In this document: in pieces, positions 1 through 8,551 of the stretch
Layout: every line of letters begins with the position of its first letter
How positions within the stretch are numbered: the first letter of the stretch is position 1
Origin: JBEBVQ01 sp037190845
GTDB lineage: Bacteria > Bacteroidota > Bacteroidia > Chitinophagales > Chitinophagaceae
Direction: 5' to 3'
Assembly (NCBI GenBank): GCA_037190845.1
Contig: JBBCJI010000002.1
Location: 62,001 to 126,000, forward strand
DNA length: 64,000 nucleotides
Made by a program: the position numbers and the translations under genes
Notes under the pieces: model-generated
What the model was told of the DNA's origin: nothing
What the model saw: the letters and a program-made list of their open reading frames with translations, nothing else
Database searches by the model: none

Positions 1-57
1 GGAGGCTGATACGATGGTTTTATATTTATAATCCTGATCGTTCAATATAGATATGTT

Positions 58-1128
58 TTACAATGCCGATCCGGCAGGATAGGTAAATTGAGTGGTACTG
101 TTGGTGTAGACTTCCAGCCGGTCGCCTGATAGTGTTGTCTGGAATGCCGATATTGCGTTGGATAATCCGGGCGCTGCTATACCGTTCCCCAGGGTATGTC
201 CGGCTGTCAGGATCCGGGCTTCATCCCATAGGTTTTCCCTGATAAAGCTTTGTAATAACCGGGCTCCTCCTTCTACAAGCAGGGATAGTTTTTTGTGTAC
301 ATAAAGTTCATGCATCAATGCAGGGAGCAGATCGTTGTCGAAAGGCAACTGCATCAATCGGATGGAGCCATGGCTGGTATCTTCCTTTTCATTTATGATC
401 CATGTCGGCGCTTCCTGATCATACAGATGGAGCGACCGGGGGAGTTGTAACTGTTGATCCAGTGCAATACGCAATGGCTGCATACCATGCCATAACCGGG
501 CAGTAAGCCGGGGATTATCACTGAGCGCTGTCTGGCGTCCAATCATGATCGCGGTTTCTTCCGTGCGCCATTTATGTACGATGTGCTGGCTGGTAGTGTT
601 GGAAATGGCAAGCCGTGTTCTGTCTGCCGGCGCTATATAGCCATCTGCCGTAGCGGCCCATTTAAGTATGATATAAGGGCGTTGCTTTTCATGGAAGTGA
701 AAAAAACGGCGGTTCAGCCACCGTCCTTCCGTTTCACAAATACCGGTAATGACGTCTATGCCCTCCGTTTGCAGAAGCATAATGCCCCGGCCTTGAACAT
801 GTTCGAAAGGATCTGTATTGGAGATAACAACCTTGCGGATGCCTTCCTTTATTATGCGGTTGGCACAGGGCGGCGTATTCCCGTGATGCGCGCAGGGCTC
901 AAGGTTTACGTATAAAGTGCTTTCGGGGATCAGATGACGGTCTTCCGGTAATACGGAATCAATACAATCCACTTCCGCATGGGCGATGCCATATCTGCGG
1001 TGAAACCCCTCTCCGATGATGCGGTCATTGTGTACAAGCACCGCGCCAACCATTGGATTGGGTGCAGCATTTCCGCCAGCCATCCGTGCCAGATCCAGAC
1101 ACCGGCGCATATATAATTCATGCGGCAT
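58..1128 (-). CDS. ribD: Riboflavin biosynthesis protein RibD (deaminase/reductase)
   Basis: Bifunctional enzyme of riboflavin synthesis: it deaminates diaminohydroxyphosphoribosylaminopyrimidine and then reduces the ribosyl side chain, in the cytoplasm. The N-terminal half is a cytidine-deaminase-like zinc domain with HAE (His50, Glu52) and PCAHHGNTPPC (Cys79, Cys88). The C-terminal half is the DHFR-like reductase, beginning near ILKWAATADG, with a late GGARLLQSF motif. The start at 1128 (MPHELYMRRCL) fits where the family begins. An in-frame ATG at 1164 would add 12 residues that look unrelated, and a near-consensus -7 box (TAACTTTA on the minus strand, 1134-1141) lies between the two starts. 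It stands alone, with no other rib gene in the window. Identity is certain; only the start is open. Confidence 0.95.
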   Translation of the reverse strand: MPHELYMRRCLDLARMAGGNAAPNPMVGAVLVHNDRIIGEGFHRRYGIAHAEVDCIDSVLPEDRHLIPESTLYVNLEPCAHHGNTPPCANRIIKEGIRKVVISNTDPFEHVQGRGIMLLQTEGIDVITGICETEGRWLNRRFFHFHEKQRPYIILKWAATADGYIAPADRTRLAISNTTSQHIVHKWRTEETAIMIGRQTALSDNPRLTARLWHGMQPLRIALDQQLQLPRSLHLYDQEAPTWIINEKEDTSHGSIRLMQLPFDNDLLPALMHELYVHKKLSLLVEGGARLLQSFIRENLWDEARILTAGHTLGNGIAAPGLSNAISAFQTTLSGDRLEVYTNSTTQFTYPAGSAL

Positions 1129-1211
1129 GGCTGTAAAGTTAGTGCAGAAAAACGTCCGGTTCATGCTATCGTGTATATTTCACACCGGCAGCATGAACCG
1201 GTAGTTGTATT

Positions 1212-1904
1212 TCACAGCCTGTAGCTGATGAATCCACGATGTATCATATATCCCCCCATTTCGAATCCCGTCATGCTGCTGCTGACATTGCCTGTGGCGA
1301 TAGAGGTATAATTCATCATGACGCCCGAAGTCTCAACCCCGAATGTCAGTTTGGAGAATTGAATTTTTGCACCAATGGAAGGCATGAAATCCAGGTAGGT
1401 CATAGTGGCATTTCCGGAACCATTGTTTAAATCCCAGTTGGATTCGTAATGTCCGTGGTGTTTGTATGCTGTCTTTATAATAGTATCCGCTGTGCCGGAT
1501 CCGTATCCTCCTTTAAGTTCGAGGCCGGCAAATAAATAGAGCCTTTTGTAAAACTGTCTTTGAGCCTCCACTCCGACACCCAGTATGCCGAGTGATATCT
1601 GATGGCTGACATAGCGCTCTTCCGCTTCACCCGCCGCCCCACCAATAAAGAAAGGCGCTTGTAAGGCGTCGTATGAAGCGTATCCACCCAGTACACGGAA
1701 GCCTACATGCTCATTCATCCATTTTTTAAACTGGATACCCATCATAGATAGATTTGTATTCGACTGCGAAAATTCTGTCTGACCAAAGATCCCGATTTCG
1801 GATGTTGATGTTTTTTGACTGGTGGTTGTTTCTGTAGATTGTGCATGTATACCGGCCGGAAATGTAAGCGTTAGCATTGCTGCTATGAGGGAGGGGGTTT
1901 TCAT
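1212..1904 (-). CDS. Outer-membrane beta-barrel-like protein, unknown function
   Basis: A 230-residue protein with a clear signal peptide (about residues 1-21, cut after GIHA) and alternating hydrophobic/polar, glycine- and aromatic-rich segments typical of a small outer-membrane beta-barrel. Its last residues, GFISYRL, end in a hydrophobic/aromatic strand as barrel proteins often do. No enzymatic motif is visible. It lies 48 bp upstream of ribD on the same strand but need not be linked to it functionally. A secreted or surface location is well supported; the function is unknown. Confidence 0.75.
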   Translation of the reverse strand: MKTPSLIAAMLTLTFPAGIHAQSTETTTSQKTSTSEIGIFGQTEFSQSNTNLSMMGIQFKKWMNEHVGFRVLGGYASYDALQAPFFIGGAAGEAEERYVSHQISLGILGVGVEAQRQFYKRLYLFAGLELKGGYGSGTADTIIKTAYKHHGHYESNWDLNNGSGNATMTYLDFMPSIGAKIQFSKLTFGVETSGVMMNYTSIATGNVSSSMTGFEMGGYMIHRGFISYRL

Positions 1905-1974
1905 AGATAAAATATGTTTGTTTAGCGTAAAACGCCCCCGGCTTAGAAATATTGTGTGCCGGATATTGAGCCTG

Positions 1975-3492
1975 CTATTCTTTCACTTTGATCTCGCGGA
2001 GCAGATATTCCATACCCAGCAGCTCGGCGCAGGTAGCTACGGCTGTAATGCTGACGCCTAATACCCCGTGCAGATTCACATTCTGCCCTGTTTGCAGTAA
2101 GTTGGGAATACGTGTGCGGACGGCAATAGTTGTTTCTGCCGGTTTGTTTACATCCTTCATGATACCGTACAATGCTCCCTCCGGCGTGTGGGTATAATCC
2201 CGGAAGGTGAGCGGTGTAGCCATGGAGCGTGCTGTTATCTCCCCCCGCAATTCAGGTATATGATTATAAATCTGTTCCTGCATTTTGTCGGCAAGCTGGT
2301 CTTTCAGAGCTGCATAATCGGATCTGCGTAAAGAAGGTTTGCCGGTATGGTTTACAGTATCTGCCCACGGAGCCGTTACTGAAGTATCCATATATGTCAG
2401 CAGTGATACGCTTTCCGCATAACCGGGATGTGCCGGATCTTCGGTATTGTAAATGGCAAAGGTTTGCGGCCAGATAGCGCTGGATGTAGCTGCGGCGAGC
2501 GCATCCCCTGTTGCGTGCCAGTAGGTGTTATATGGGCGGTACGGTACTTTGCCGGGTGTTACAACGAGGTTGACCATAAAGGCTGCCGGTGTCTGTTTCA
2601 GCTCTTGTATCCGGCGCCGGTATGCGGGACGGATGAGCTTGTTGTCCAATAACTGTATCAGTATGGCGGGATGAATGTTACTGATAAATTGTTTGCCGTA
2701 AAACCGTTCGCCTGTATGGGTTTCCGCATAGATGATCTGGCCGCCTTCTTCCACAAGGCGGCCAACCTCGGCATTACGGTGTACTACACCGCCCAATGCC
2801 TGTAATTCCCGCCAGAGCAGCTTGCTGATCTCCGAGCTGCCGGGTAATACTTTGTGCGCACTATGGATATAACTTTCCTGTACCAGCGCATGGAGATAGA
2901 ATGGGGTAGTGCCGGTGATACCTCCATATAGCAGACTGTTGCCGAGCAGTACATTCCTTAATCGCTGGTTGGGTACAAGCTGCTCCATCATAGCGGTTAA
3001 TTCCCAACCGGTAACGACTGCTTTTTCATCATTGCTGCCCGTGCGTAACCCGTACAATGGAAAGCGCCCGCTGACTGCCGACAAAGTATTGATGTATTGT
3101 TGTAAAGAAGACTGCTCCTGTGGGAAGAAGGGTAGCAGTTGTTCTATGAAACGATCCTGGCCTGTTGCCTGTGGATATAATATTGAATCATTCCCGAAGA
3201 CAATCCGGTCAAATCCGTTTTCATCCAGCGCCTTCAGGTGTAGCTTGTCCATAATGCCTGCATAGCGGAATATACGGTTGAGTGTATGACCTTCACCCAA
3301 TCCCCCGATGTAATGCACGCAACTGTCGAACACTTTTTTTTGCACGGAGAAAGTTTGCAGGCATCCTCCGATCTGTTTGTTCTTCTCCAGTACACAGACT
3401 TTCATGCCCGCACGGGCAAGGAAAACGGCACTTAGCATGCCTCCCAGGCCACTGCCAATGATTACTACATCGTATGTGCCGGGTTGCTGCAT
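1975..3492 (-). CDS. CrtI-like FAD-dependent oxidoreductase (phytoene desaturase / retinol saturase-like)
   Basis: A 505-residue flavoprotein of the phytoene desaturase/retinol saturase superfamily. The N-terminus has a Rossmann dinucleotide fold (VVIIGSGLGGMLSA, then a VLEKN acidic strand and the IGGCLQTF loop). The C-terminus has the second FAD contact typical of CrtI proteins (NLHGVLGVSITAVATCAELLG). Members act on carotenoids, retinoids or other polyisoprenoid or lipid substrates. No crtB, crtY or other carotenoid gene is adjacent, so the substrate cannot be assigned. It is followed by the small outer-membrane protein at 1212 (70 bp gap) and preceded by fluC on the same strand. The family call is firm; a specific desaturase name would be a guess. 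Confidence 0.85.
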   Translation of the reverse strand: MQQPGTYDVVIIGSGLGGMLSAVFLARAGMKVCVLEKNKQIGGCLQTFSVQKKVFDSCVHYIGGLGEGHTLNRIFRYAGIMDKLHLKALDENGFDRIVFGNDSILYPQATGQDRFIEQLLPFFPQEQSSLQQYINTLSAVSGRFPLYGLRTGSNDEKAVVTGWELTAMMEQLVPNQRLRNVLLGNSLLYGGITGTTPFYLHALVQESYIHSAHKVLPGSSEISKLLWRELQALGGVVHRNAEVGRLVEEGGQIIYAETHTGERFYGKQFISNIHPAILIQLLDNKLIRPAYRRRIQELKQTPAAFMVNLVVTPGKVPYRPYNTYWHATGDALAAATSSAIWPQTFAIYNTEDPAHPGYAESVSLLTYMDTSVTAPWADTVNHTGKPSLRRSDYAALKDQLADKMQEQIYNHIPELRGEITARSMATPLTFRDYTHTPEGALYGIMKDVNKPAETTIAVRTRIPNLLQTGQNVNLHGVLGVSITAVATCAELLGMEYLLREIKVKE

Positions 3493-3518
3493 GTGTCAAT
3501 TGTGTCTATGGGAGCACT

Positions 3519-3890
3519 CTATTTTACCAGTATCAGTCCAAGCCATACGGCAAATAAGCTGATTAATACACTCGCCGCAATATAGCTGAAAGCGATCAGC
3601 GTGTTGCCCGATTGAAATAAGCTTATGTTTTCCGACGCGAAAGCCGAAAATGTTGTATAGCCACCGCAAAAGCCTGTTATAAGGAAAAATTTCAGGTCAG
3701 GACTTGCCAGTTGCTGCCGTTCAAAAAGTCCGAGTAGTACACCGACTATAAAACATCCTAAAACATTTACAGTAAATGTTGCCAGGGGGAAAATGCCATG
3801 AAAGTATCTGGCCATAAGCACAGAAGTCAGGTAACGAAAGATACTCCCAATCCCGCCGCCAATACCTACTAAAATGATAGTTCTTGTCAT
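3519..3890 (-). CDS. fluC: Fluoride channel FluC (CrcB)
   Basis: A 123-residue four-helix membrane protein that works as an antiparallel dimer exporting fluoride. Visible family marks are the glycine-rich first helix followed by GSIFRYL, the conserved Asn in TVNVLGCFIVG, and the GGYTTFSAFASE segment of helix 3, whose Phe/Thr/Ser line the fluoride path. Length is normal. It lies between glmM and the CrtI-like gene on the same strand, 26 bp before the latter. No fluoride (crcB-motif) riboswitch was recognised in the 88 bp upstream. Confidence 0.93.
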   Translation of the reverse strand: MTRTIILVGIGGGIGSIFRYLTSVLMARYFHGIFPLATFTVNVLGCFIVGVLLGLFERQQLASPDLKFFLITGFCGGYTTFSAFASENISLFQSGNTLIAFSYIAASVLISLFAVWLGLILVK

Positions 3891-3978
3891 TGTTGTACGG
3901 TTATCATCTAAAGCTGTTTGAGGCCCCAGCCGGTATGGATTTGGCCCCTGCTACTGCTCAGATTGAAGCAGTTTTACA

Positions 3979-5358
3979 TTAACTCATCAACCGGATGTCT
4001 TCCATGATACGTTGTGCCAGTTCGTTTGCCGCCGCCTCATCACTGCTCTCCGCATAGATGCGGATAATAGGTTCTGTATTGGAAGTACGGAGATGCACCC
4101 AGTTTTTATCAAATTCGATCTTCAAGCCGTCTTCGGTATTGATGGGTTGATCCCGGTATTTTTCTTTGATCTGCGTAAAGATATCCTGTACATTGATACC
4201 TGGATTCAGATCGATTTTATTTTTCGAGATCGTATAGTTGGGGTAAGAGTCGCGGAGCGCTGTCATCTTTTTGCCTGATTTCGCCAGGTGCGTGAGAAAG
4301 AGTGCGATCCCGGCCAGGGCATCCCGGCCATAATGCAATTCCGGTACGATCACGCCGCCATTGCCTTCTCCCCCGATCACTGCATTATGGGCTTTCATCC
4401 TGGCTACTACATTCACCTCTCCCACTGCGCTGGGGAAATAGCTCCCGCCGTGCTTTTCCGTCACATCACGTAAAGCACGTGTAGAAGACATATTGGATAC
4501 GGTATTGCCTTTTTTGTGCGACAATACGTAATCTGCTACAGCCACCAGTGTATATTCTTCGCCAAACAAGCTGCCATCTTCAGACACCAGGCAGAGCCGG
4601 TCTACATCCGGATCCACGGCGATCCCAAGATCAGCACCGCTGTTTTTTACTGTATCGCACAATTCCCGGAGGTTTTCTGCAAGCGGCTCGGGGTTATGGG
4701 CAAAATGACCATTTACCGTTTCGTTGATTACTGTTATTTCTGTTACACCCAATGCTTTTAACAGCAGGGGAACATAGATAGCGCCGGTAGAATTTACCGG
4801 GTCAACGATTACTTTAAATTGTTTTTCGCGGATGGCGGCTGCGTCTACCAGCGGATGTGCCAGTATGGCTGCTACATGCTGATCGCCGGCACTTTCTGAA
4901 AAGGAAATTGCTCCTAACTGATCTATTGCGGCAAACCGGATGTCGCCTTTGTCGGCCTGATCAAGGATCCATTGTCCATCAGCAGCACTTAGAAATTCTC
5001 CGTCCTGATTTAATAATTTGAGGGCATTCCATTCCGCGGGATTGTGACTGGCGGTAAGGATGATCCCGCCTGCGGCCTGTTCCCATTTTACGGCCATCTC
5101 TACCGTAGGCGTAGTGCTGAGACCGAGATCCAGCACGTCAAATCCCATCCCCTGCAGGGTGGATATTACGAGGTTGCGTACCAGCGCTCCTGAGATACGG
5201 CCGTCGCGCCCTATCACCAGTTTCCGGTTACTTCCCTGTTGTTGTATCCAGGCGCCATAGGCAGCCGTAAACTTTACGATATCCAACGGTGTAAGCGAGT
5301 CGCCCGGTGTGCCGCCGATCGTACCGCGTATACCGGAAATTGATTTGATTAATGCCAT
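3979..5358 (-). CDS. glmM: Phosphoglucosamine mutase / phosphomannomutase family (GlmM-like)
   Basis: Alpha-D-phosphohexomutase of 459 residues. The catalytic phosphoserine loop TASHNP (Ser104), the metal loop DPDVDRL, a sugar-binding loop GEGNGGV and the C-terminal phosphate-binding RTSNTEPIIRIYAE are all present in the expected order. In Bacteroidota, genes of this type usually serve as GlmM, converting glucosamine-6-P to glucosamine-1-P for peptidoglycan and LPS, but the loops alone do not exclude mannose or glucose phosphates. It is monocistronic, with its own -7 box 17 bp upstream of the ATG and a repeat-filled gap beyond. Confidence 0.88.
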   Translation of the reverse strand: MALIKSISGIRGTIGGTPGDSLTPLDIVKFTAAYGAWIQQQGSNRKLVIGRDGRISGALVRNLVISTLQGMGFDVLDLGLSTTPTVEMAVKWEQAAGGIILTASHNPAEWNALKLLNQDGEFLSAADGQWILDQADKGDIRFAAIDQLGAISFSESAGDQHVAAILAHPLVDAAAIREKQFKVIVDPVNSTGAIYVPLLLKALGVTEITVINETVNGHFAHNPEPLAENLRELCDTVKNSGADLGIAVDPDVDRLCLVSEDGSLFGEEYTLVAVADYVLSHKKGNTVSNMSSTRALRDVTEKHGGSYFPSAVGEVNVVARMKAHNAVIGGEGNGGVIVPELHYGRDALAGIALFLTHLAKSGKKMTALRDSYPNYTISKNKIDLNPGINVQDIFTQIKEKYRDQPINTEDGLKIEFDKNWVHLRTSNTEPIIRIYAESSDEAAANELAQRIMEDIRLMS

Positions 5359-5374
5359 AACTGAAAAACTGACG

Positions 5375-5382
5375 CAAAGGTA
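5375..5382 (-). promoter_or_regulatory. Promoter -7 element of glmM
   Basis: On the minus strand this reads TACCTTTG, an exact match to the Bacteroidetes TAnnTTTG -7 box, ending 16 bp before the ATG. No TTG was found at the -33 position. Confidence 0.6.
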
Positions 5383-5570
5383 AAATAATTGATAATGAAG
5401 CGAGCGTATTTATTCACCGTTTGATGGCACTGTTGTCCGGAGGGAAATATTGTAAACATTATAAATCAGTGTTGGTGGACTCTTTCCCTGAAATATACCC
5501 AACATGTGGCCTGGTTTCATGGAGGGATGCATGATCAATACCAGCAACGATCTTTTCAGGTGATTACGAT

Positions 5571-5727
5571 GTCATCCTGACTTGTTATAAGGTCAGCATA
5601 ATCCTATCGGAGATGACGTGGCGCATGAATCTGTCCACTGTGCCATGCAGAACACAGCGGAGCGGAGTGAAGCATCCCACATAATGCATGCCCGTATTAC
5701 GTGGGATCCTTCCTGCGTCTGGATGAC
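5571..5727. repeat. REP-like intergenic palindromic element
   Basis: A non-coding stretch bounded by GTCATCC (5571-5577) and its reverse complement GGATGAC (5721-5727). An inner imperfect palindrome (5674-5685 against 5696-5707, 11 of 12 pairs) carries ATCCCAC/GTGGGAT. The GAGCGGAGTGAAGCATCCC core resembles repeats dispersed in many Bacteroidota genomes. It fills much of the 656 bp gap between the divergent glmM and MATE genes; the rest of the gap holds no gene that I can see. Confidence 0.55.
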
Positions 5728-5830
5728 AAACGTTTCTTAACGGGCTGCGGGATAAATCATTTACGTTACATCACCAAATACTGGTTTTGACAATTCCCCG
5801 GACAACAGTGGTTTGATTATCATAACTATT

Positions 5831-5861
5831 TTGGCTTTCTGTAAAAATGATCATAACTTTG
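5831..5861 (+). promoter_or_regulatory. Promoter of the MATE gene
   Basis: TTG at 5831-5833, 20 bp, then TAACTTTG at 5854-5861: a full Bacteroidetes-type promoter. It predicts a leader of about 150 nt before the MATE start codon. Confidence 0.6.
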
Positions 5862-5966
5862 CCGGCTCAATTCCAGCGAACCATGAGAATTCAAAGGGCC
5901 GCGATCTTCGTACGCATCAGATAACGTTTCCGGCCATTATATCCCGATTGGCATGACTCATATGCC

Positions 5967-5990
5967 CCGCTTCACAAGCGGATGTTTTTT
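5967..5990 (+). terminator. Hairpin plus T-run inside the MATE leader
   Basis: CCGCTT (5967-5972), a CAC loop and AAGCGG (5976-5981), followed by six T residues at 5985-5990. It resembles a short intrinsic terminator, and it ends 25 bp before the MATE start codon and downstream of its promoter, so it could be an attenuator. No known riboswitch core was recognised in the leader. Confidence 0.4.
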
Positions 5991-6014
5991 CATTTGTTCA
6001 ATTATAATTTTCTT

Positions 6015-7439
6015 ATGTCATCTCATATACATGATGCCTCTAAGGTATCTCAATACCTGTCTTTACTAAAGAAAGCCCTGCGCGGGGAAGAAATGGATTA
6101 TACACAGGGCAGCATACGACAGGCGGTGGTCATGCTGGCCGTTCCCATGATGCTCGAAATGATCATGGAGTCTGTGTTTGCCCTGGTGGATCTTTATTTC
6201 GTCGGCCATCTGGAGCACAGCAGTTTTGCCATACAGGCAGTAGGGCTTACCGAATCGGTACTCACTGTGATGTATTCCATCGCTATCGGTATGAGCATGG
6301 CGGCCACGGCGGTAGTGGCGCGGCGTATCGGTGAGAAAAATCCGGAGGCAGCTACCCGAAGTGGTATGCAGGCTATTGTTGTGGCGAGTCTGGTCACCGT
6401 TTTGTTAAGCCTGGCAGGGGTTTATTTTGCAGAAGATCTGCTTATACAGATGGGGGCTTCGGCTGAAGGTGCGGCATACGGCGCTCCTTTTACCCGTATT
6501 ATGATGGGGAGCAGTCTGGTGATCATGCTGCTGTTTCTTATCAATGGTATTTTCCGTGGTGCAGGATACGCAGCTATTGCGATGAAAAGTCTCTGGATCG
6601 CCAATATCTGTAACATTATCCTGTGCCCCCTGTTAATATACGGGTGGGGCCCGGTACCCGCATTCGGCCTTACCGGAGCCGCTATGGCCACAGCGATCGG
6701 CCGTGGTACTGGTGTTTTGTACCAGTTGTACCACCTGTTTTACGGCAAGCATCAGTTGCAGATACGTATGTCTCACTTTCTGCCGGATATGCCGATCATT
6801 AAATCGCTGGTGCGTATCGCAACACCGGGTATCTTCCAGTTTGTCATTGCCTCCTGTAGCTGGATATTCCTGGCGCAACTGGTGGCCACCACAGGAGGTG
6901 AGGATGGCTCTGCAGGTTATCAGACGGCATTACGGCTCATGATGTTCTTCCTCCTTCCGGCATGGGGGCTGAGCAATGCGGCCTCTACGCTCGTAGGGCA
7001 GAACCTCGGCGCCGGCAACCCGGAACGGGCTACACAGGCGGTTATGATCACGGTGAAATACAATGTGATCTTTATGCTTGGCGTCAGCCTGATTTTTCTG
7101 CTGGCGGGAGACTGGCTGGTGTCTTTCTTTACGGAAGAAGCAGCCGTCCGGGAAGTAGCCAAGACTGCATTGCATATTATGGCTGCCGGTTTTGTGTTTT
7201 ATGGGGTAGGTATGGTGATGATCAATACGTTCAACGGGGCCGGAGATACCTGGACGCCCACGTGGATCAACTTATTCGGGTTCTGGCTCTTCCAGATACC
7301 GTTGGCATACCTGCTGGCGAAGTACTTTTCATTAGGTCCGGAAGGAGTATTTATATCCATACCCGTAGCCGAAACAGCTATTACCATTACCGGTTTTATC
7401 CTGTTCCGGCGCGGGAGGTGGAAGACGACACGGGTATAA
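6015..7439 (+). CDS. MATE family multidrug/toxin efflux protein
   Basis: A 474-residue inner-membrane antiporter with about 12 helices in two related halves. The first half opens with IRQAVVMLAVPMMLEMIMES followed by a D-x-YFVG segment typical of MATE/NorM proteins. The second half begins near ATPGIFQFV and has the matching SNAASTLVGQNLGAGNPERA loop. It exports cationic drugs or metabolites using Na+ or H+; the substrate is not predictable. I use the ATG at 6015 because upstream in-frame residues are encoded by the leader hairpin and T-run. It is followed by a long palindrome and then oxyR. Confidence 0.9.
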   Translation: MSSHIHDASKVSQYLSLLKKALRGEEMDYTQGSIRQAVVMLAVPMMLEMIMESVFALVDLYFVGHLEHSSFAIQAVGLTESVLTVMYSIAIGMSMAATAVVARRIGEKNPEAATRSGMQAIVVASLVTVLLSLAGVYFAEDLLIQMGASAEGAAYGAPFTRIMMGSSLVIMLLFLINGIFRGAGYAAIAMKSLWIANICNIILCPLLIYGWGPVPAFGLTGAAMATAIGRGTGVLYQLYHLFYGKHQLQIRMSHFLPDMPIIKSLVRIATPGIFQFVIASCSWIFLAQLVATTGGEDGSAGYQTALRLMMFFLLPAWGLSNAASTLVGQNLGAGNPERATQAVMITVKYNVIFMLGVSLIFLLAGDWLVSFFTEEAAVREVAKTALHIMAAGFVFYGVGMVMINTFNGAGDTWTPTWINLFGFWLFQIPLAYLLAKYFSLGPEGVFISIPVAETAITITGFILFRRGRWKTTRV

Positions 7440-7448
7440 CCTATGGTT

Positions 7449-7523
7449 AATTTGGGAATTTGAAAATGAGTTAATGTTCATAATATTCTTTTCAAAACAG
7501 GTACATTTTCAAATTCCCAAATT
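7449..7523. repeat. Intergenic palindrome 1 (TTTGAAAAT-type arms)
   Basis: A 20 bp inverted repeat (7449-7468 against 7504-7523) around a 35 nt AT-rich spacer. The arms are built from AATTTGGG and TTTGAAAAT-like units. It begins 10 bp after the MATE stop codon and ends 7 bp before the oxyR promoter. In RNA it would make a long hairpin closing the MATE transcript. One of four such structures in the window (also 42146, 45166 and 52106). Confidence 0.7.
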
Positions 7524-7529
7524 TTCAAA

Positions 7530-7559
7530 TTGTCTAATTGGATTTTTACCGTAGGTTTG
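7530..7559 (+). promoter_or_regulatory. Promoter of oxyR
   Basis: TTG at 7530-7532, exactly 19 bp, then TAGGTTTG at 7552-7559. This matches the Bacteroidetes -33/-7 consensus and spacing and predicts a leader of about 17 nt. Confidence 0.7.
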
Positions 7560-7582
7560 TTACCTGCAATATCCTCCCGCTT

Positions 7583-8539
7583 ATGACGATCACACAACTG
7601 GAATATGTCGTTGCCGTAGCCACATACAAAAGTTTTGTTGCCGCTGCCGAAAAGTGTTTTGTTACCCAGCCTACGTTGAGCATGCAAATACAGAAGCTGG
7701 AAGATGAGCTGAATGTCAAGCTGTTCGATCGTAACAAGCATCCGATCACGGTCACTGCTATGGGTAAATCCATTGTAGATCAGGCACGTGTAATCCTTGC
7801 AGAATGCGAGAAAATATCTGATCTGATCCAGCATGAACAGAATAAGGTTGGAGGGACGTTTAAAATAGCGGTAATACCTACCGTGGCGCCCTATGTCCTG
7901 CCCAATCTGCTTGAACTATATACCGGGAAATATCCTGATGTCAAGCTCCAGGTACGGGAGCTGGAAACCAACCAGGTGATCGCAGCTTTGCAGAAAAACG
8001 AAATTGATGCGGGACTGGTAAGTACGCCGCTGGAAGAAGACAGTATTAAGGAATATCCATTGTTTTATGAGCCGTTTGTCGCTTATTTTGCGGAAAATGA
8101 ACCGGCATTAAAAAAACGATTGATCGTGCCGGAAGATATTGCACTGGATCGTATCTGGTTGCTCAATGAAGGGCATTGTATGCGCAACCAGATCATCAAC
8201 CTGTGCAGCGATCAGATACAACGTCTTCAGGCAGAGCGCTCATTTCGTTACGAAAGCAGCAATGTGGAAACGCTTCGTAAAATGGTGGACCGGAACAATG
8301 GGTTGACGATATTACCGGAACTGGCCACACTCGAATTTACGGAAGATCAGATGGAGCGGGTGCGGTATTTCGAAGGTCCGGAACCCGTCCGGGAGATCAG
8401 CCTGGTGACGAACAGCCATTTTGTGAAATTTGCCCTGCTGCAAAGTCTTATGGATGAAATTCTGAGACTTGTGCCTGAGAAGATGCGTGTACAGAAAAGC
8501 AATAGAAAGGTATTGCGTATTCAGTCGGCGAAACTGTAA
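7583..8539 (+). CDS. oxyR: Hydrogen-peroxide-sensing LysR-type regulator OxyR
   Basis: A 318-residue LysR-type regulator: N-terminal winged helix (ITQLEYVVAVATYKSFVAAAEKC, then QPTLSMQIQKLE) and a periplasmic-binding-like sensor domain from about residue 90. The redox pair of OxyR is present as GHC-x8-C, Cys199 and Cys208 counted from this start, the same positions as in E. coli OxyR. This supports peroxide sensing by disulfide formation. The start at 7583 is set by the promoter and by the family N-terminus. The FAD protein at 8552 follows after 12 bp and is probably co-transcribed. Confidence 0.93.
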   Translation: MTITQLEYVVAVATYKSFVAAAEKCFVTQPTLSMQIQKLEDELNVKLFDRNKHPITVTAMGKSIVDQARVILAECEKISDLIQHEQNKVGGTFKIAVIPTVAPYVLPNLLELYTGKYPDVKLQVRELETNQVIAALQKNEIDAGLVSTPLEEDSIKEYPLFYEPFVAYFAENEPALKKRLIVPEDIALDRIWLLNEGHCMRNQIINLCSDQIQRLQAERSFRYESSNVETLRKMVDRNNGLTILPELATLEFTEDQMERVRYFEGPEPVREISLVTNSHFVKFALLQSLMDEILRLVPEKMRVQKSNRKVLRIQSAKL

Positions 8540-8551
8540 GGTTGGCAGTAT

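Noticed and set aside
5423..5440. Sigma-54 promoter (TGGCAC at 5425)
   Set aside because: No TTGC at the -12 position. No convincing -24/-12 promoter was found by eye elsewhere in the window either.
5862..6014. Known riboswitch in the MATE leader
   Set aside because: No TPP, cobalamin, guanidine, preQ1, SAM or Mn core was recognised by eye; only the terminal hairpin is kept as a candidate attenuator.
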